A stretch of 64,000 bases of DNA from Amycolatopsis acididurans (GTDB taxonomy: Bacteria; Actinomycetota; Actinomycetes; Mycobacteriales; Pseudonocardiaceae): positions 62,001-126,000 of the forward strand of contig NZ_JAAXLS010000009.1 of assembly GCF_012328925.1 (NCBI RefSeq). The letters run 5' to 3'. Position numbers and translations under genes: made by a program. This document shows positions 38,411 through 46,120 of the stretch, piece after piece. The notes beneath the pieces are model-generated. The model searched no databases and was not told the origin of the DNA. It saw only the letters and a program-made list of their open reading frames with translations. How positions within the stretch are numbered: the first letter of the stretch is position 1; the number at the start of each line of letters is the position of its first letter.

Positions 38411-39601
38411 TCAGTCGACGTCATCCCAGTCGAGATAGCGCTTCTCGCCCTTCTCGAGCTTCTTGATCCCTTCCTGGAACTCCGCCCAGGCCTGTTCCCA
38501 GTCGATGCCCATCTTCTCCAGCAGCGGCCGGTAGTCCGCGGAATGCCAGTGCAGCTGGCACACCTTGTAGGGATGCGCACCCATCGCGAGCGCGGCGAAC
38601 TGGGCCTCGCTCATCACGGCCACGCCGACATTGCGCTCATGTGCCTTGGCCGCGAACTGGCTCTTGTCCAATGTGGTCACACAGCCGGTGTCGTGGGTGA
38701 GCACGACGTCGGGGTCGGCCTCCTCCTTCATCACCTCGATCTTGCGCATGGTGGCGAAGGAACGGGTGAAGTCGCGCTGCACCAGGATGTGCCGGAAACC
38801 GAAGCCGCAGCAGTCGAACCAGGTGGAGTACTCGCGCACGTCGGCGCCCAGACGCTGCGCCAGCCCGGTCACCACCGCGGTGCGCTGGCCGCCGTAGACG
38901 TCCGGATCGTAGATCGCGTCGCCCTCGACGAGCTTGTAGTAGTGGCACGCGGGATGCACCGTGACGCGGACACCGGACAGGTCACGAGTCTGCAGCGCGG
39001 CGATCTCGTCACGCATCGCGTAGAACCACTCCGAATAGTGGACCAGCTCCTCCGGGAACACCAGTTCCTTGCCGAGCTTGCCCATGATCTCCCGCACCTC
39101 GGCCCGCAGCTCGGGATGCAGCAGAAGCTCCTCGCGCACCTCCTTGTAGTGCCCGTAGGAGGTTCCACAGTGGACGAGCGGGAAGTAGCCGGTCTCGGCC
39201 GCCGCGGCGAAGTTGCGCACGGCGACCGCGGCCTGCGCGGCCACGTTCGACGTGGCGCTCGCGTAGTAGTTCCAGGCGGTACAGGAAGTCTGGTCACGCG
39301 GATCGTGGTAGTCGTACCCCAGCTTGCGCATGACCCAGAAGATCGAGGTGGAGTAGCCGGGGATGTGCCCGCACTGCCCGCAGGACTTGTGGTGCCACAG
39401 ATGTCCTTTTTGGATTCGCTTCTCCCGGCCGTACTTCGTCGGCACGGTCACCACGTCGCCCTGGATCTTCTGCACGAGCAGCTCACCCTGCTCCTCCAGG
39501 TGCAGCAGTTCGGCCCGGGGATCCTCGAGCGACCGGCGGTCCGCGCCGCGCTCGAAACGCTCCTTCTTCTGTAAGAGGGCTTCCACCGGAATCGTGGTCA
39601 T
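38411..39601 (-). CDS. hdrB1: sHdrB1, heterodisulfide-reductase-like subunit B
   Basis: 396 residues, HdrB-like with CCG-type cysteine clusters. SCGQCGHIPG with TSCTAWNYYASA, and later HPACHYYKL, TWFDCCGFGF and HDTGCVTTLD, give the Cys pattern for non-cubane Fe-S clusters; the terminal CxxC of canonical CCG is reduced to a single Cys here. It starts MTTIPVEALLQKKE and overlaps hdrC1 by 4 bases. In sHdr systems B1 pairs with C1 to form the site where the sulfur substrate is thought to bind. Confidence 0.9.
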   Translation of the reverse strand: MTTIPVEALLQKKERFERGADRRSLEDPRAELLHLEEQGELLVQKIQGDVVTVPTKYGREKRIQKGHLWHHKSCGQCGHIPGYSTSIFWVMRKLGYDYHDPRDQTSCTAWNYYASATSNVAAQAAVAVRNFAAAAETGYFPLVHCGTSYGHYKEVREELLLHPELRAEVREIMGKLGKELVFPEELVHYSEWFYAMRDEIAALQTRDLSGVRVTVHPACHYYKLVEGDAIYDPDVYGGQRTAVVTGLAQRLGADVREYSTWFDCCGFGFRHILVQRDFTRSFATMRKIEVMKEEADPDVVLTHDTGCVTTLDKSQFAAKAHERNVGVAVMSEAQFAALAMGAHPYKVCQLHWHSADYRPLLEKMGIDWEQAWAEFQEGIKKLEKGEKRYLDWDDVD

Positions 39602-40311
39602 AGCTCGATACCTTCCTCTTCGAGGCGCTCCTCCATCACGTCCTGCAGGATCGAATGCAGGCTCGCGTCGACGTCGGCGATCATGTCCAGCGCCCCGGTG
39701 TGCAGCCAGATCAGGTACAGCTCGACGAGCGTCTTCTCCGAGACGTCCCAGCCGGTGCTCGTCGTGTGCAGCGTCTCCGACGGCAGCGCGCGGCGCCACA
39801 GGTCCAGGTTGTTCGACACGTCACCGGTTTCCGGTCCCCAGTCGGGAAACGCGTCCGGCTGCAGCATGTCCGGGGACACCTGGGTGCCGGTGGACATGAT
39901 CTTGTAGATGATGCGCGAGTACCCTTCGAGCGCCTCCTTGGCCGAGGCCAGCCCGTTGTTGATGGCGACCTCGCGCATGATCGTGATGATCCCGCCCGGG
40001 TTGTTGCCGCGCGGGCAGCGCAGGCACGAGAAGCACTGGGAGCACTCCCAGATGTCCTCCTGCATCTGCTGGTAGACCAGTTCCACGTCCTCGCGGGCCG
40101 CGGCCTGCGCGATCCGGCGCGGGCTGAAGTCGTAGAACCGGGCCGACGGGCAGGCGGCCACGCAGATGCCGCATTCGTAGCAGCCGTAGAGGTAGTCGGA
40201 GAACCGGATGTCGTTCTTCACCTCGTCGAACAGGCGTTCCTTCTCCTCGATGGGGACATCCGGGTACCCGGCGACGACAGGAGCCTTGTAGTAGCTCGAT
40301 GTTTCGGTCAC
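39598..40311 (-). CDS. hdrC1: sHdrC1, heterodisulfide-reductase-like subunit C
   Basis: 237 residues. Two 4Fe-4S motifs are seen: CYECGICVAACPSA near residue 44 and CSQCFSCLRCPRG near residue 90. The second is CX2CX2CX2C, one residue shorter at its last interval than the usual CX2CX2CX3C. The C-terminal half is helical. Electron-transfer subunit between HdrB1 and HdrA. GTG start 11 bases after the DsrE-like gene. Confidence 0.89.
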   Translation of the reverse strand: MTETSSYYKAPVVAGYPDVPIEEKERLFDEVKNDIRFSDYLYGCYECGICVAACPSARFYDFSPRRIAQAAAREDVELVYQQMQEDIWECSQCFSCLRCPRGNNPGGIITIMREVAINNGLASAKEALEGYSRIIYKIMSTGTQVSPDMLQPDAFPDWGPETGDVSNNLDLWRRALPSETLHTTSTGWDVSEKTLVELYLIWLHTGALDMIADVDASLHSILQDVMEERLEEEGIEL

Positions 40312-40322
40312 GAGCCCATCTC

Positions 40323-40706
40323 CTAGAAGCTGATGACCGCGTCGGCGTTGAGGGCCAGATCGTTGAAGGCGGCGCCCCCGATCATGTCGACCCCGTCGAT
40401 GAGGCCGTCCAGGCTGAGGTCGTTGAGATCCAGCGACGGCTGGCAGACCAGCAGCCGCACCCCCAGGTTCGTCGCCTGCTCGATGAAATGCCGCAGTGGC
40501 TGGCCTCGGTCGCCCTTCGGGCCGATCTTGTCGACGACGTCACGCTGCAGCAACGTGGGGCCGTACATGGTGAAGTAGATCATCACCTCGCAGTCCATCG
40601 CCGCCGCGGACGCCGCGAGGAAGAACGGTGTCGCCGAGCGCCCGGGATCGGCGACACCGTGGGTCTGCACGTAAAGGACCTTGCTGTCGAACTCGCCCGA
40701 CCACAT
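40323..40706 (-). CDS. dsrE: DsrE-family sulfur carrier protein (second copy)
   Basis: 127 residues with the DsrE fold. The candidate persulfide Cys is in GVRLLVCQPSLDLNDLSLDG, at the same place as the Cys of the copy at 24534, and NADAVISF ends the domain. Located between tusA and hdrC1. It probably receives sulfane sulfur and passes it to TusA or the Hdr-like complex. Start ATG at 40706 was chosen because AGGGAG sits 6 bases before it; a GTG upstream would overlap the tusA stop. Confidence 0.83.
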   Translation of the reverse strand: MWSGEFDSKVLYVQTHGVADPGRSATPFFLAASAAAMDCEVMIYFTMYGPTLLQRDVVDKIGPKGDRGQPLRHFIEQATNLGVRLLVCQPSLDLNDLSLDGLIDGVDMIGGAAFNDLALNADAVISF

Positions 40707-40717
40707 TGGACGCTCCC

Positions 40718-40963
40718 TCACTTCGCCCGGCGGATGAGCACGTGGAACACCTCACCGTCCTTGCGGATGTCGAGCAGATCGTTTCCGGTGCGGCCGGTCC
40801 AGGCACGCATATCGGGATCGACACCGGGATCGGTGGCGAGCAGTTCCAGGACCTGACCGGTGGACAGCGTCTTGATCGCCTGCGCCGTCTTGATCACGGG
40901 AAGCGGGCACTGCAGCCCGGTGCAGTCGAGCACCTGGTCGGCCGCCTGCTGGGACTCGGGCAC
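40718..40963 (-). CDS. tusA: TusA-family sulfurtransferase
   Basis: 81 residues. The catalytic motif is LDCTGLQCPLPVIKTAQAIK, with the CPxP cysteine that carries persulfide. The rest (ELLATDPGVDPDMRAW, GEVFHVLIRRAK) matches the TusA/SirA fold. First gene of the 17-kb sulfur operon, just inside the promoter with the shared palindrome. The GTG at 40963 has GAGGAGA in front of it. TusA delivers sulfur from rhodanese or DsrE to downstream oxidation. Confidence 0.92.
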   Translation of the reverse strand: MPESQQAADQVLDCTGLQCPLPVIKTAQAIKTLSTGQVLELLATDPGVDPDMRAWTGRTGNDLLDIRKDGEVFHVLIRRAK

Positions 40964-41104
40964 GGCATCGTCTCCTCGTTGAGATCGAGCACTCATGCGT
41001 GATCCACACCACACATGTGTTATTGCTTATATACTGATATGCACGTGCACTTCTGTCCAGGGTTTCGCCGGAATTTCTCCACCCGTCCTCGAGAAAGCGT
41101 GGTC
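40964..41104. promoter_or_regulatory. Divergent promoter region of tusA operon
   Basis: 141 bases between tusA (minus) and a small zinc protein (plus). It contains the AT-rich palindrome at 41021-41040, then a GTGCAC inverted motif, GCACGTGCAC at 41041-41050. In-frame ATG codons at 41015 and near 41050 precede the plus-strand gene but lie within this promoter and were not used as starts. Confidence 0.7.
41021..41040. promoter_or_regulatory. AT-rich palindromic operator, copy 2
   Basis: TGCTTATATACTGATAT at 41024-41040 matches 16 of 17 bases with the site at 22727-22743. Both stand in divergent promoters at the two ends of the sulfur locus. The two ArsR-family genes lie just beyond, at 41462 and 41846, and are the obvious candidates to bind it. 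Confidence 0.68.
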
Positions 41105-41458
41105 ATGACCGTCTCGGATCTCCGCTGCGACCACTGCGCCCGCGCCGTCCCCGGCCCGGCAGACGGCCGGCGCTTCGTCTACCACCCCGGGCGCGCGCAG
41201 TTCCGCGACAGCTCGGGGCTGCTCTGTGTCCCGTGCTGGGACGAGCTTGCCGGGTGGCTGGGCCCGGACCGGCCGTTACGGCGATGTGCGGTCTGCGGCG
41301 AGACGGTGACACGAGAGCAGTGCCTGCACGTGCACCCACTGGAAGATCCGCAGACCTGGCGCCTGTGCGCCCGGCACGCGGTCGAGTTCCTCAACGGCCT
41401 GCACACGGTCGAGCCCAAGCTCGATCCGGCAGACTTCCGGTTCCCGGGAGCGGGATAG
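41105..41458 (+). CDS. Small cysteine-rich, probably zinc-binding protein
   Basis: 117 residues from the ATG at 41105, with GAGAAAG upstream; a GTG two codons earlier is possible. Two zinc-knuckle pairs are visible: RCDHCARAVPG with LLCVPCWDEL, and RCAVCGETVTREQC with HVHPL and LCARHAVEF. It faces away from the tusA operon and shares its control region, so it is likely co-regulated. I do not recognise the family; a metal- or thiol-sensing protein is one possibility. Confidence 0.68.
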   Translation: MTVSDLRCDHCARAVPGPADGRRFVYHPGRAQFRDSSGLLCVPCWDELAGWLGPDRPLRRCAVCGETVTREQCLHVHPLEDPQTWRLCARHAVEFLNGLHTVEPKLDPADFRFPGAG

Positions 41459-41461
41459 GGC

Positions 41462-41779
41462 TCAGCCCGCGCGGCGGCCGGGGGCGTGCTGCTCGCGCAT
41501 GAACTCGCAAAGCAGATCCAGAGCCTGCACGATCTTCTGGCTCGTCAGCGCGTAGTAGACGTTGTTGCCGTCGCGGCGAGCGGTCAGGATGCCGCGGTCG
41601 CGCAGCATCCGCAGGTGCTGGCTGGCGTTCGGCTGCGAGGTGCCCAGCGCTTCGACGATCTCACCGACCGTGCGGGGACCGTCGCGCAGCTCCTCGATGA
41701 TGGACAGCCGCATGGGCTCCGCGATGGCCTTGCACACGCGCGCGTACAGCTCGTACATCTCCTGCGCTTCGACGTGCAC
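41462..41779 (-). CDS. ArsR-family transcriptional regulator (1)
   Basis: 105 residues, winged helix-turn-helix: CKAIAEPMRLSIIEELRDGP, TVGEIVEALGTSQPNASQHL (recognition helix) and GNNVYYALTSQKIV (wing). A single Cys (ARVCKAIAEP) precedes the first helix; no CxC metal site is present. sHdrR- and SoxR-type ArsR repressors of sulfur-oxidation genes are of this kind and sense sulfur compounds through cysteine. GTG start behind GGGAGGTGA. Convergent with the preceding gene, 3 bases apart. Confidence 0.88.
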   Translation of the reverse strand: MHVEAQEMYELYARVCKAIAEPMRLSIIEELRDGPRTVGEIVEALGTSQPNASQHLRMLRDRGILTARRDGNNVYYALTSQKIVQALDLLCEFMREQHAPGRRAG

Positions 41780-41845
41780 GTCACCTCCCGGCCCTCGTGA
41801 GCCCAGTCTAGCGGTGGCGCCGCGGACCGGCCGGAATCCGGGAGG

Positions 41846-42175
41846 TCATCCGGCCAGGTTGATCCCGCCGCGCACCCCGAGCTCCTCGGCCATGAACTCA
41901 CGCAACAGGTCGACGGCCCCCACGACCTTGTTGCTCGTGAGGGCGTAGAAAATGGTGCTACCGGCGCGTTCGGTCGCCACGATTCCCCGGTCTCGCAGTA
42001 CCGCCAGATGCCGGCTGGCGTTCGGCTGGGAGATCCGCAGCTCGTCGGCGATCTCACCCACCGAGCGCCGCCCGTCCCGCAGCTCGTTGATGATGAGCAA
42101 CCGCGTCGGATCCGCGAGCGCCTTGCAGATGCGGGCATGCAGCTCGGTGAGCTCCGCCCGGTCCGTCTTTCTCAC
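41846..42175 (-). CDS. ArsR-family transcriptional regulator (2)
   Basis: 109 residues and paralogous to regulator 1: CKALADPTRLLIINELRDGR, SVGEIADELRISQPNASRHL, GSTIFYALTSNKVVGAVDLL. Again one Cys in ARICKALADP and no obvious metal site. It reads toward regulator 1 with 66 bases between, so the two may be co-transcribed. Candidates to bind the palindromes at both ends of the sulfur locus. Confidence 0.88.
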   Translation of the reverse strand: MRKTDRAELTELHARICKALADPTRLLIINELRDGRRSVGEIADELRISQPNASRHLAVLRDRGIVATERAGSTIFYALTSNKVVGAVDLLREFMAEELGVRGGINLAG

Positions 42176-42341
42176 AGCAACTCCGTCCGCCCACGGCCAC
42201 CAACGCCATCCTCAGGTTACCCTGCGCAGCCGAATCCGCGGCCGACGTGCGAAGGCGCTGCTTTGCGGGAACACCGCCCACCCGGCACTAAGTCGCGGTG
42301 TTCGTGCGCGGCGGAGCCATATAGCCCGTGCCGCATGTCCG

Positions 42342-42521
42342 GCACGGGTAGAAACACGCCGAGCCGGCTTCCGTGTGCGTTACCGGCTCGACGACGGAAC
42401 CATCTTCACCGAGCACGGCTTCACCGGCCAAGACGAGGCGGACAACCGCGCCGCGGACGTCGAGTCCGACCAACACCGCCGCCGATTCATCGACCCCGCC
42501 TGGTCCGGCATCGCATCGTGA
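42342..42521 (+). pseudogene. Integrase N-terminal fragment
   Basis: About 55 codons reading FRVRYRLDDGTIFTEHGF then DNRAADVESDQHRRRFIDP, the typical arm-binding start of actinobacterial tyrosine integrases (WxVRYRxxDGxxxxxxFxTKxEA ... DP). It ends at a stop after AWSGIAS and has no catalytic domain. Limits are approximate. Confidence 0.6.
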
Positions 42522-42526
42522 GCCAT

Positions 42527-42721
42527 TCAGCGGATCGCCGTCCAAGGCTGGGTCACCAGAACACTCCGGCCCAAGTTCCTGGTTGAGGGTGACCATCCCT
42601 TGGAGCGCCGGTGCAGGCTGCCGTTGGCGCCGGTGAAGACGAACTGACTGTCGGGGTGGCGGTCTCGGTGTGCTCGTAGCTCGCCGGCGAGGAACGCCCC
42701 ACACCTCGACATCGACCGCAC
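42527..42721 (-). pseudogene. Integrase catalytic-domain fragment
   Basis: Reading FLAGELRAHRDRHPDSQFVF then TGANGSLHRR, this matches the part of tyrosine integrases between the first Arg box and the HxxR box. It has neither flank and runs opposite to the fragment next to it, so the copy is rearranged. Confidence 0.5.
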
Positions 42722-43037
42722 CTTCAGCGCCCTACACGAGGTATGCGGGCGGCTGGAACTCGGCCGACCGACCGAAAGGATCGCGACATGTGGTCAGCAC
42801 ACCCGAACCCAAGAACGGCCCACCGACCTGCGGAAATGCGACTTCTGCAGGTCGGCGCGGGTTCTTTCAGAGCCGTTGAGCGCAGTTCAGAACCGTTCAG
42901 CGCGCGTGTTTGCTCCCCATTTGCTCCCCGCAGCGCGGATTGGGAGTCGGTGGCGGCGCGGAACGCATCGCGCGCTTCGTGGCATGAGCGGACGCAGTCC
43001 TGCGGTGGCCGTCCGAGGCGTCGTCCCGCTCGACACG

Positions 43038-44249
43038 TTAGGACGTTATCGATGTTCCGGCCGGTGCCCCGAAGTCCGGCACCCCGGTGTAGCCGGGCAG
43101 CTCGATGCCGTTGATCGCGCGCCCGACCAGCTCGGTGAACCAGTCGCCAGCGAAATCGGGGCTCGGCTCGGCGTCCGGCCCGGGGACATCGCGGCTGCGG
43201 GCGTTCAACCGGCCGATCTCCTGGTTGGCCTCGACGAACGAGCGCATCCGCTGCTCGTAGCGGGCGAACCCGGCCTCCGGGTCCCATCCGGCGGCGGCGA
43301 GCTCTCCGGCCATCAGGTAGGCGCCGACCAGGGCCAACCCGGTGCCCTGTCCGGACATCGGCGACGAGCTGAACGCCGCGTCCCCCAGCAGCCCCACTCG
43401 TCCACTCGACCAGCGGTCCATCACCACCTGGGCGACCTGGTCGAGGTAGAAGTCCGGGGTGTCGTCCAGATGCGCGAGGATGTCCGGGGTCAACCAGCCC
43501 AGACCCGCCATCCGCGCACGCAGCAAGCGCTTCTGGGCCGGCATGTCGCGGTGGTCGACGTCGAAGTCAGCTGAGGTGAACGAGAACATGGCCATCGCCC
43601 GGGTAGCGTCCTGGATGGGGCGCAGGAGGGCGGAGCGCCCGGACTCCTGGTACTCGAGCAGCCAGCGGTCCAGCCCGAACTCGTTGGGCACACTGTAGAA
43701 GGCCAGCACATGCCCGAGATGGCGGACGAACCGCTCCCGTGGCCCGAACACCGTCGCCCGCAGCGCCGAGTGCAGCCCGTCCGCCCCGACCACCAGGTCG
43801 AAACGCCGCCGGTCGCCGCCCGCGAACGCCACGTCGACCCCATCCGCGTCCTGGATGAGCTCGACGATCCAGTCACCGAAGACGTACTCGACACCGTCGC
43901 GGGTGTCGTCGTAGAGCACCCGCGACAGGTCCCCGCGCAGGATCTCGATCTCCGCGATGAACCCGTCACCGCCGTCGTCGTCCGCGCGGAAGGTCTCCAG
44001 GACGTTCCCGTCCACGTCCACGGTGCACGCGCCCGCGGTCTCGGTACAGGCCGCGCGCACCGCCCCGTCCAGCCCCATCCGCCGGATGACCTCCTTGGCC
44101 ACCCCACGCGCATCCACCGCCTGCCCACCGGGACGCAACGCGGGGGCCCGCTCCACCACGGTCACCTCGGCCCCCCGCCGGCGCAGCCAGTGGGCCAGCG
44201 CGGGCCCCGCGATACTCGCCCCCGCCACCAACACCCTGGTACCGCTCAC
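43038..44249 (-). CDS. FAD-dependent monooxygenase (PheA/TfdB/UbiH-like)
   Basis: 403 residues. The Rossmann motif VLVAGASIAGPALAHWLRRR opens the protein, FDLVVGADGLHSALR is the DG motif and VGLLGDAAFSSSPMSGQGTG the GD motif of class A flavoprotein hydroxylases. Many relatives act on aromatic or polyketide substrates; the closest actinobacterial type resembles tetracycline-modifying-like oxygenases, but the substrate cannot be told. GTG at 44249 has GGGAGG 4 bases upstream. The adjacent IclR regulator is broken. Confidence 0.85.
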   Translation of the reverse strand: MSGTRVLVAGASIAGPALAHWLRRRGAEVTVVERAPALRPGGQAVDARGVAKEVIRRMGLDGAVRAACTETAGACTVDVDGNVLETFRADDDGGDGFIAEIEILRGDLSRVLYDDTRDGVEYVFGDWIVELIQDADGVDVAFAGGDRRRFDLVVGADGLHSALRATVFGPRERFVRHLGHVLAFYSVPNEFGLDRWLLEYQESGRSALLRPIQDATRAMAMFSFTSADFDVDHRDMPAQKRLLRARMAGLGWLTPDILAHLDDTPDFYLDQVAQVVMDRWSSGRVGLLGDAAFSSSPMSGQGTGLALVGAYLMAGELAAAGWDPEAGFARYEQRMRSFVEANQEIGRLNARSRDVPGPDAEPSPDFAGDWFTELVGRAINGIELPGYTGVPDFGAPAGTSITS

Positions 44250-44311
44250 TGTGCCTCCCGCTTCTGCGCTGTCGGTGTGTCCGAAGTACAGACGCCGGAT
44301 CCACCCGAAAT

Positions 44312-44756
44312 TCATCGGTGACGCCAGACGACCGGGCGCCGTTCTCGCGTTCTTCGAGGTTGAGTGCGTAGCCGGTTCTTGGCCGCGAGTGCGGCTGAGG
44401 AGGTGATCGTGTTGCCGGTGTAGCGCACGTAGTCGAGCTGCGCGACCGGGCACTCCGCGACACCGTCCGGCAGGAACGCCAGAATCACCTTGCACTGGCT
44501 CGTGGCGTGCAGTCGCACCCGCATTCCGACGGATCCGCACATCTGCACCGGATGCGACGACGCCAGACACTCCAAATAGGACATCTGCATACCGTCGCGG
44601 ACGGACAGGAAACGGTCTCGTCGGTTTCGTCACGCAGCGGGCCAAGGCCGGCCGGACGACGTCCGCGAGCAACCCGTGGTCGATGCCGTCCCCGGCCGGC
44701 AACCGGATCTGCGAACCGGGCCGGTAGGCGGACTGTGTGCCTGCGACTTCCACCAA
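44312..44756 (-). pseudogene. IclR-family regulator, frameshifted and truncated
   Basis: Two frames together give the IclR effector domain. The first (44756 to about 44600) reads SAYRPGSQIRLPAGDGIDHG and LLADVVRPALARCVTKPTRP. The second (from about 44590) reads RVRLHATSQCKVILAFLPDG and LDYVRYTGNTITSSAALAAK, matching LHATAxGKAxLAFLP and YTxxTITxxxAL of IclR. The frame changes near 44598, the DNA-binding domain is missing and the C-terminus is cut. It probably once regulated the monooxygenase gene. Confidence 0.68.
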
Positions 44757-44762
44757 CAGGAA

Positions 44763-46007
44763 CTACTCGGTGTGCCGCCAGCGCAATACATCGAGGGCCG
44801 CGGCCACCGCCACGACGTTCTCCGCCAGGCCCCGGGGAAGCAGCTCGTCGGCCTGCGCGAGTCGTCGGATCACCGTGTTGCGATGCGTGTACATGCGCTC
44901 AGCGGTGCGAGAGACGTTGCAACGCTCGCGCACGTAGGTGTCCACCGTGCGCTGGATCTCGGTGTCGGCATGCAGGAGGTCGCCGAGAGTGTCCCGGAGA
45001 AACTCGTCCACCCCGGTGGGGTCGTTGGCAAGCATGGCGACCAGCTGAACGTCCTCGTATCGAGCGACATGTTGCGGCGAGGTCAGCCGGGCCAGCATCC
45101 GCTGGGTGGCGACCGCATCGAAATGGGTGCGGCGGAAGCCGTCGACATCGGTCGCCGGGCGCCCGAATGCCACACGGATATCCGGGCTGCGGCTAAGCGC
45201 GTCCGACAGCTCTGCCAACGGAGGCACGCTGTCGACGGGTAGCCAGATCCACAGTGTGGAGGCGCCGGCCGTTACCGTCAGGCGGCGAGCAGCCCCGGCA
45301 ATTCGCATGATCGCTTCGGTGACAGTCTCCAGTTGCCCTGCCGGGCTCGCCACGTCACTCCAGACGATAGCCGCGGTGTGCCAGCGGCTCAGTGGATAGC
45401 CCAGCTCCGCTTCGGCGCGGGCTGCCGTCACCGGCGCTCCTTCTAGCAGCAGAGTAACGATTGCCCGTCGATCCGCTTGACCGTCACGGCCGAGCTCGGC
45501 GCGTTCGATGTCCATCTGGGCGGACACGGCAGCCACCGTGTCGTCGATGAAGGTTGTGATCGACCGCCAGGACACCCCCAGCAGACCCTGAAGCTCAATG
45601 GGGTCGCGGGTCAACTCGAAACAAATCTCCATCCACAATTGCCAGGCCACGTTCTGCCCGACGCGGTACGCCTCCAATCCGCGCTCATCGATTCCGCTGC
45701 GCACCAGATCGCGAGCTATTTCGGCAGCTTCGGCGTCAGGGATTACCGGTACGGGTTCGCCGGGGTGGTGTGTGTTGGCCAGCGCCCAGCGGAGCACGTC
45801 GGCGAGACTGGATCGTCGCGTCGCCGCGATCAGGGCCGGATCCTCGGTGACCGCATGCATTCGCGGGCGGCTCAGCGAGGCCGTGTGCAGGGCCTCCACC
45901 CACTCATCGCGGCCGGCGAGCACTCGCTCCGCCGCTTGGCGCAGGAGCGCTCGCACGCTCGGGGAGAAGTCAGGCCATGCCGCATCCGATGTAGCACTGT
46001 GCACCAT
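44763..46007 (-). CDS. PucR-family transcriptional regulator
   Basis: About 414 residues. The C-terminal HTH_30 domain (TVDTYVRERCNVSRTAERMY then THRNTVIRRLAQADELL) is the PucR/CdaR signature; the middle is a GGDEF-like PucR effector region (RWHTAAIVWSDVASPAG, LWIWLPVDSVPPLAEL) and the N-terminus a helical sensor (RVGQNVAWQLWMEICFEL). Transcribed away from the monooxygenase operon at 46121, whose regulator it likely is. Start uncertain: ATG at 46007 or 46028; neither has a clear ribosome site. Confidence 0.83.
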   Translation of the reverse strand: MVHSATSDAAWPDFSPSVRALLRQAAERVLAGRDEWVEALHTASLSRPRMHAVTEDPALIAATRRSSLADVLRWALANTHHPGEPVPVIPDAEAAEIARDLVRSGIDERGLEAYRVGQNVAWQLWMEICFELTRDPIELQGLLGVSWRSITTFIDDTVAAVSAQMDIERAELGRDGQADRRAIVTLLLEGAPVTAARAEAELGYPLSRWHTAAIVWSDVASPAGQLETVTEAIMRIAGAARRLTVTAGASTLWIWLPVDSVPPLAELSDALSRSPDIRVAFGRPATDVDGFRRTHFDAVATQRMLARLTSPQHVARYEDVQLVAMLANDPTGVDEFLRDTLGDLLHADTEIQRTVDTYVRERCNVSRTAERMYTHRNTVIRRLAQADELLPRGLAENVVAVAAALDVLRWRHTE

Positions 46008-46120
46008 CCAGAGAAAATATCGGTGCATTTTGCGCTTGTGCAACTTTGCTGGGATCGGCGAGTCTTGACGGCGTCAGTCAACCGCGGTTTCGCAAGACCG
46101 CGTCGAGGAGGCCGGCTCTC
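46008..46120. promoter_or_regulatory. Divergent promoter region of pucR and monooxygenase genes
   Basis: About 110 bases between the PucR start and the GTG at 46121. The AT-richer stretch GAAAATATCGGTGCATTTTG (46012-46031) is the probable promoter core of pucR. The GAGGAGG ribosome site for the monooxygenase is at about 46105-46111. Confidence 0.45.

Larger units (their letters stand above)
42176..43037. other. Degenerate region with integrase fragments
   Basis: 862 bases without an intact gene between the ArsR pair and an FAD monooxygenase. It holds pieces of at least two tyrosine integrases in opposite orientations (separate entries). Words such as GTGGTCAGCACACC and ACGGCCCACCGACC recur near 51227-51284, where another integrase remnant ends, and TGCTCCCC doublets occur at both places. 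This is a scar of past mobile elements at the edge of the autotrophy island. Confidence 0.65.

Noticed and set aside
35264-40311. Heterodisulfide reductase of methanogen type.
   Set aside because: HdrA lacks the extra ferredoxin domains, two B/C modules are present, and TusA/DsrE/LbpA neighbours mark the sulfur-oxidising type.
23864-40963. Dissimilatory sulfite reductase (rDsr) pathway.
   Set aside because: DsrE-like proteins alone do not indicate it; no dsrAB, dsrC or dsrMKJOP set is present apart from the EtfD/HdrD-like protein.
41015-41104. Longer start for the zinc protein at 41015.
   Set aside because: It would place the palindromic operator inside the coding region and gives an unrelated leader; ATG 41105 has a ribosome site.
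42724-43287. Minus-strand frame of 187 codons next to the FAD monooxygenase.
   Set aside because: It overlaps the end of the monooxygenase in another frame and has no recognisable domain; at most an integrase tail (GEQMGSKHAR in a third frame) is suggested, too weak to annotate.
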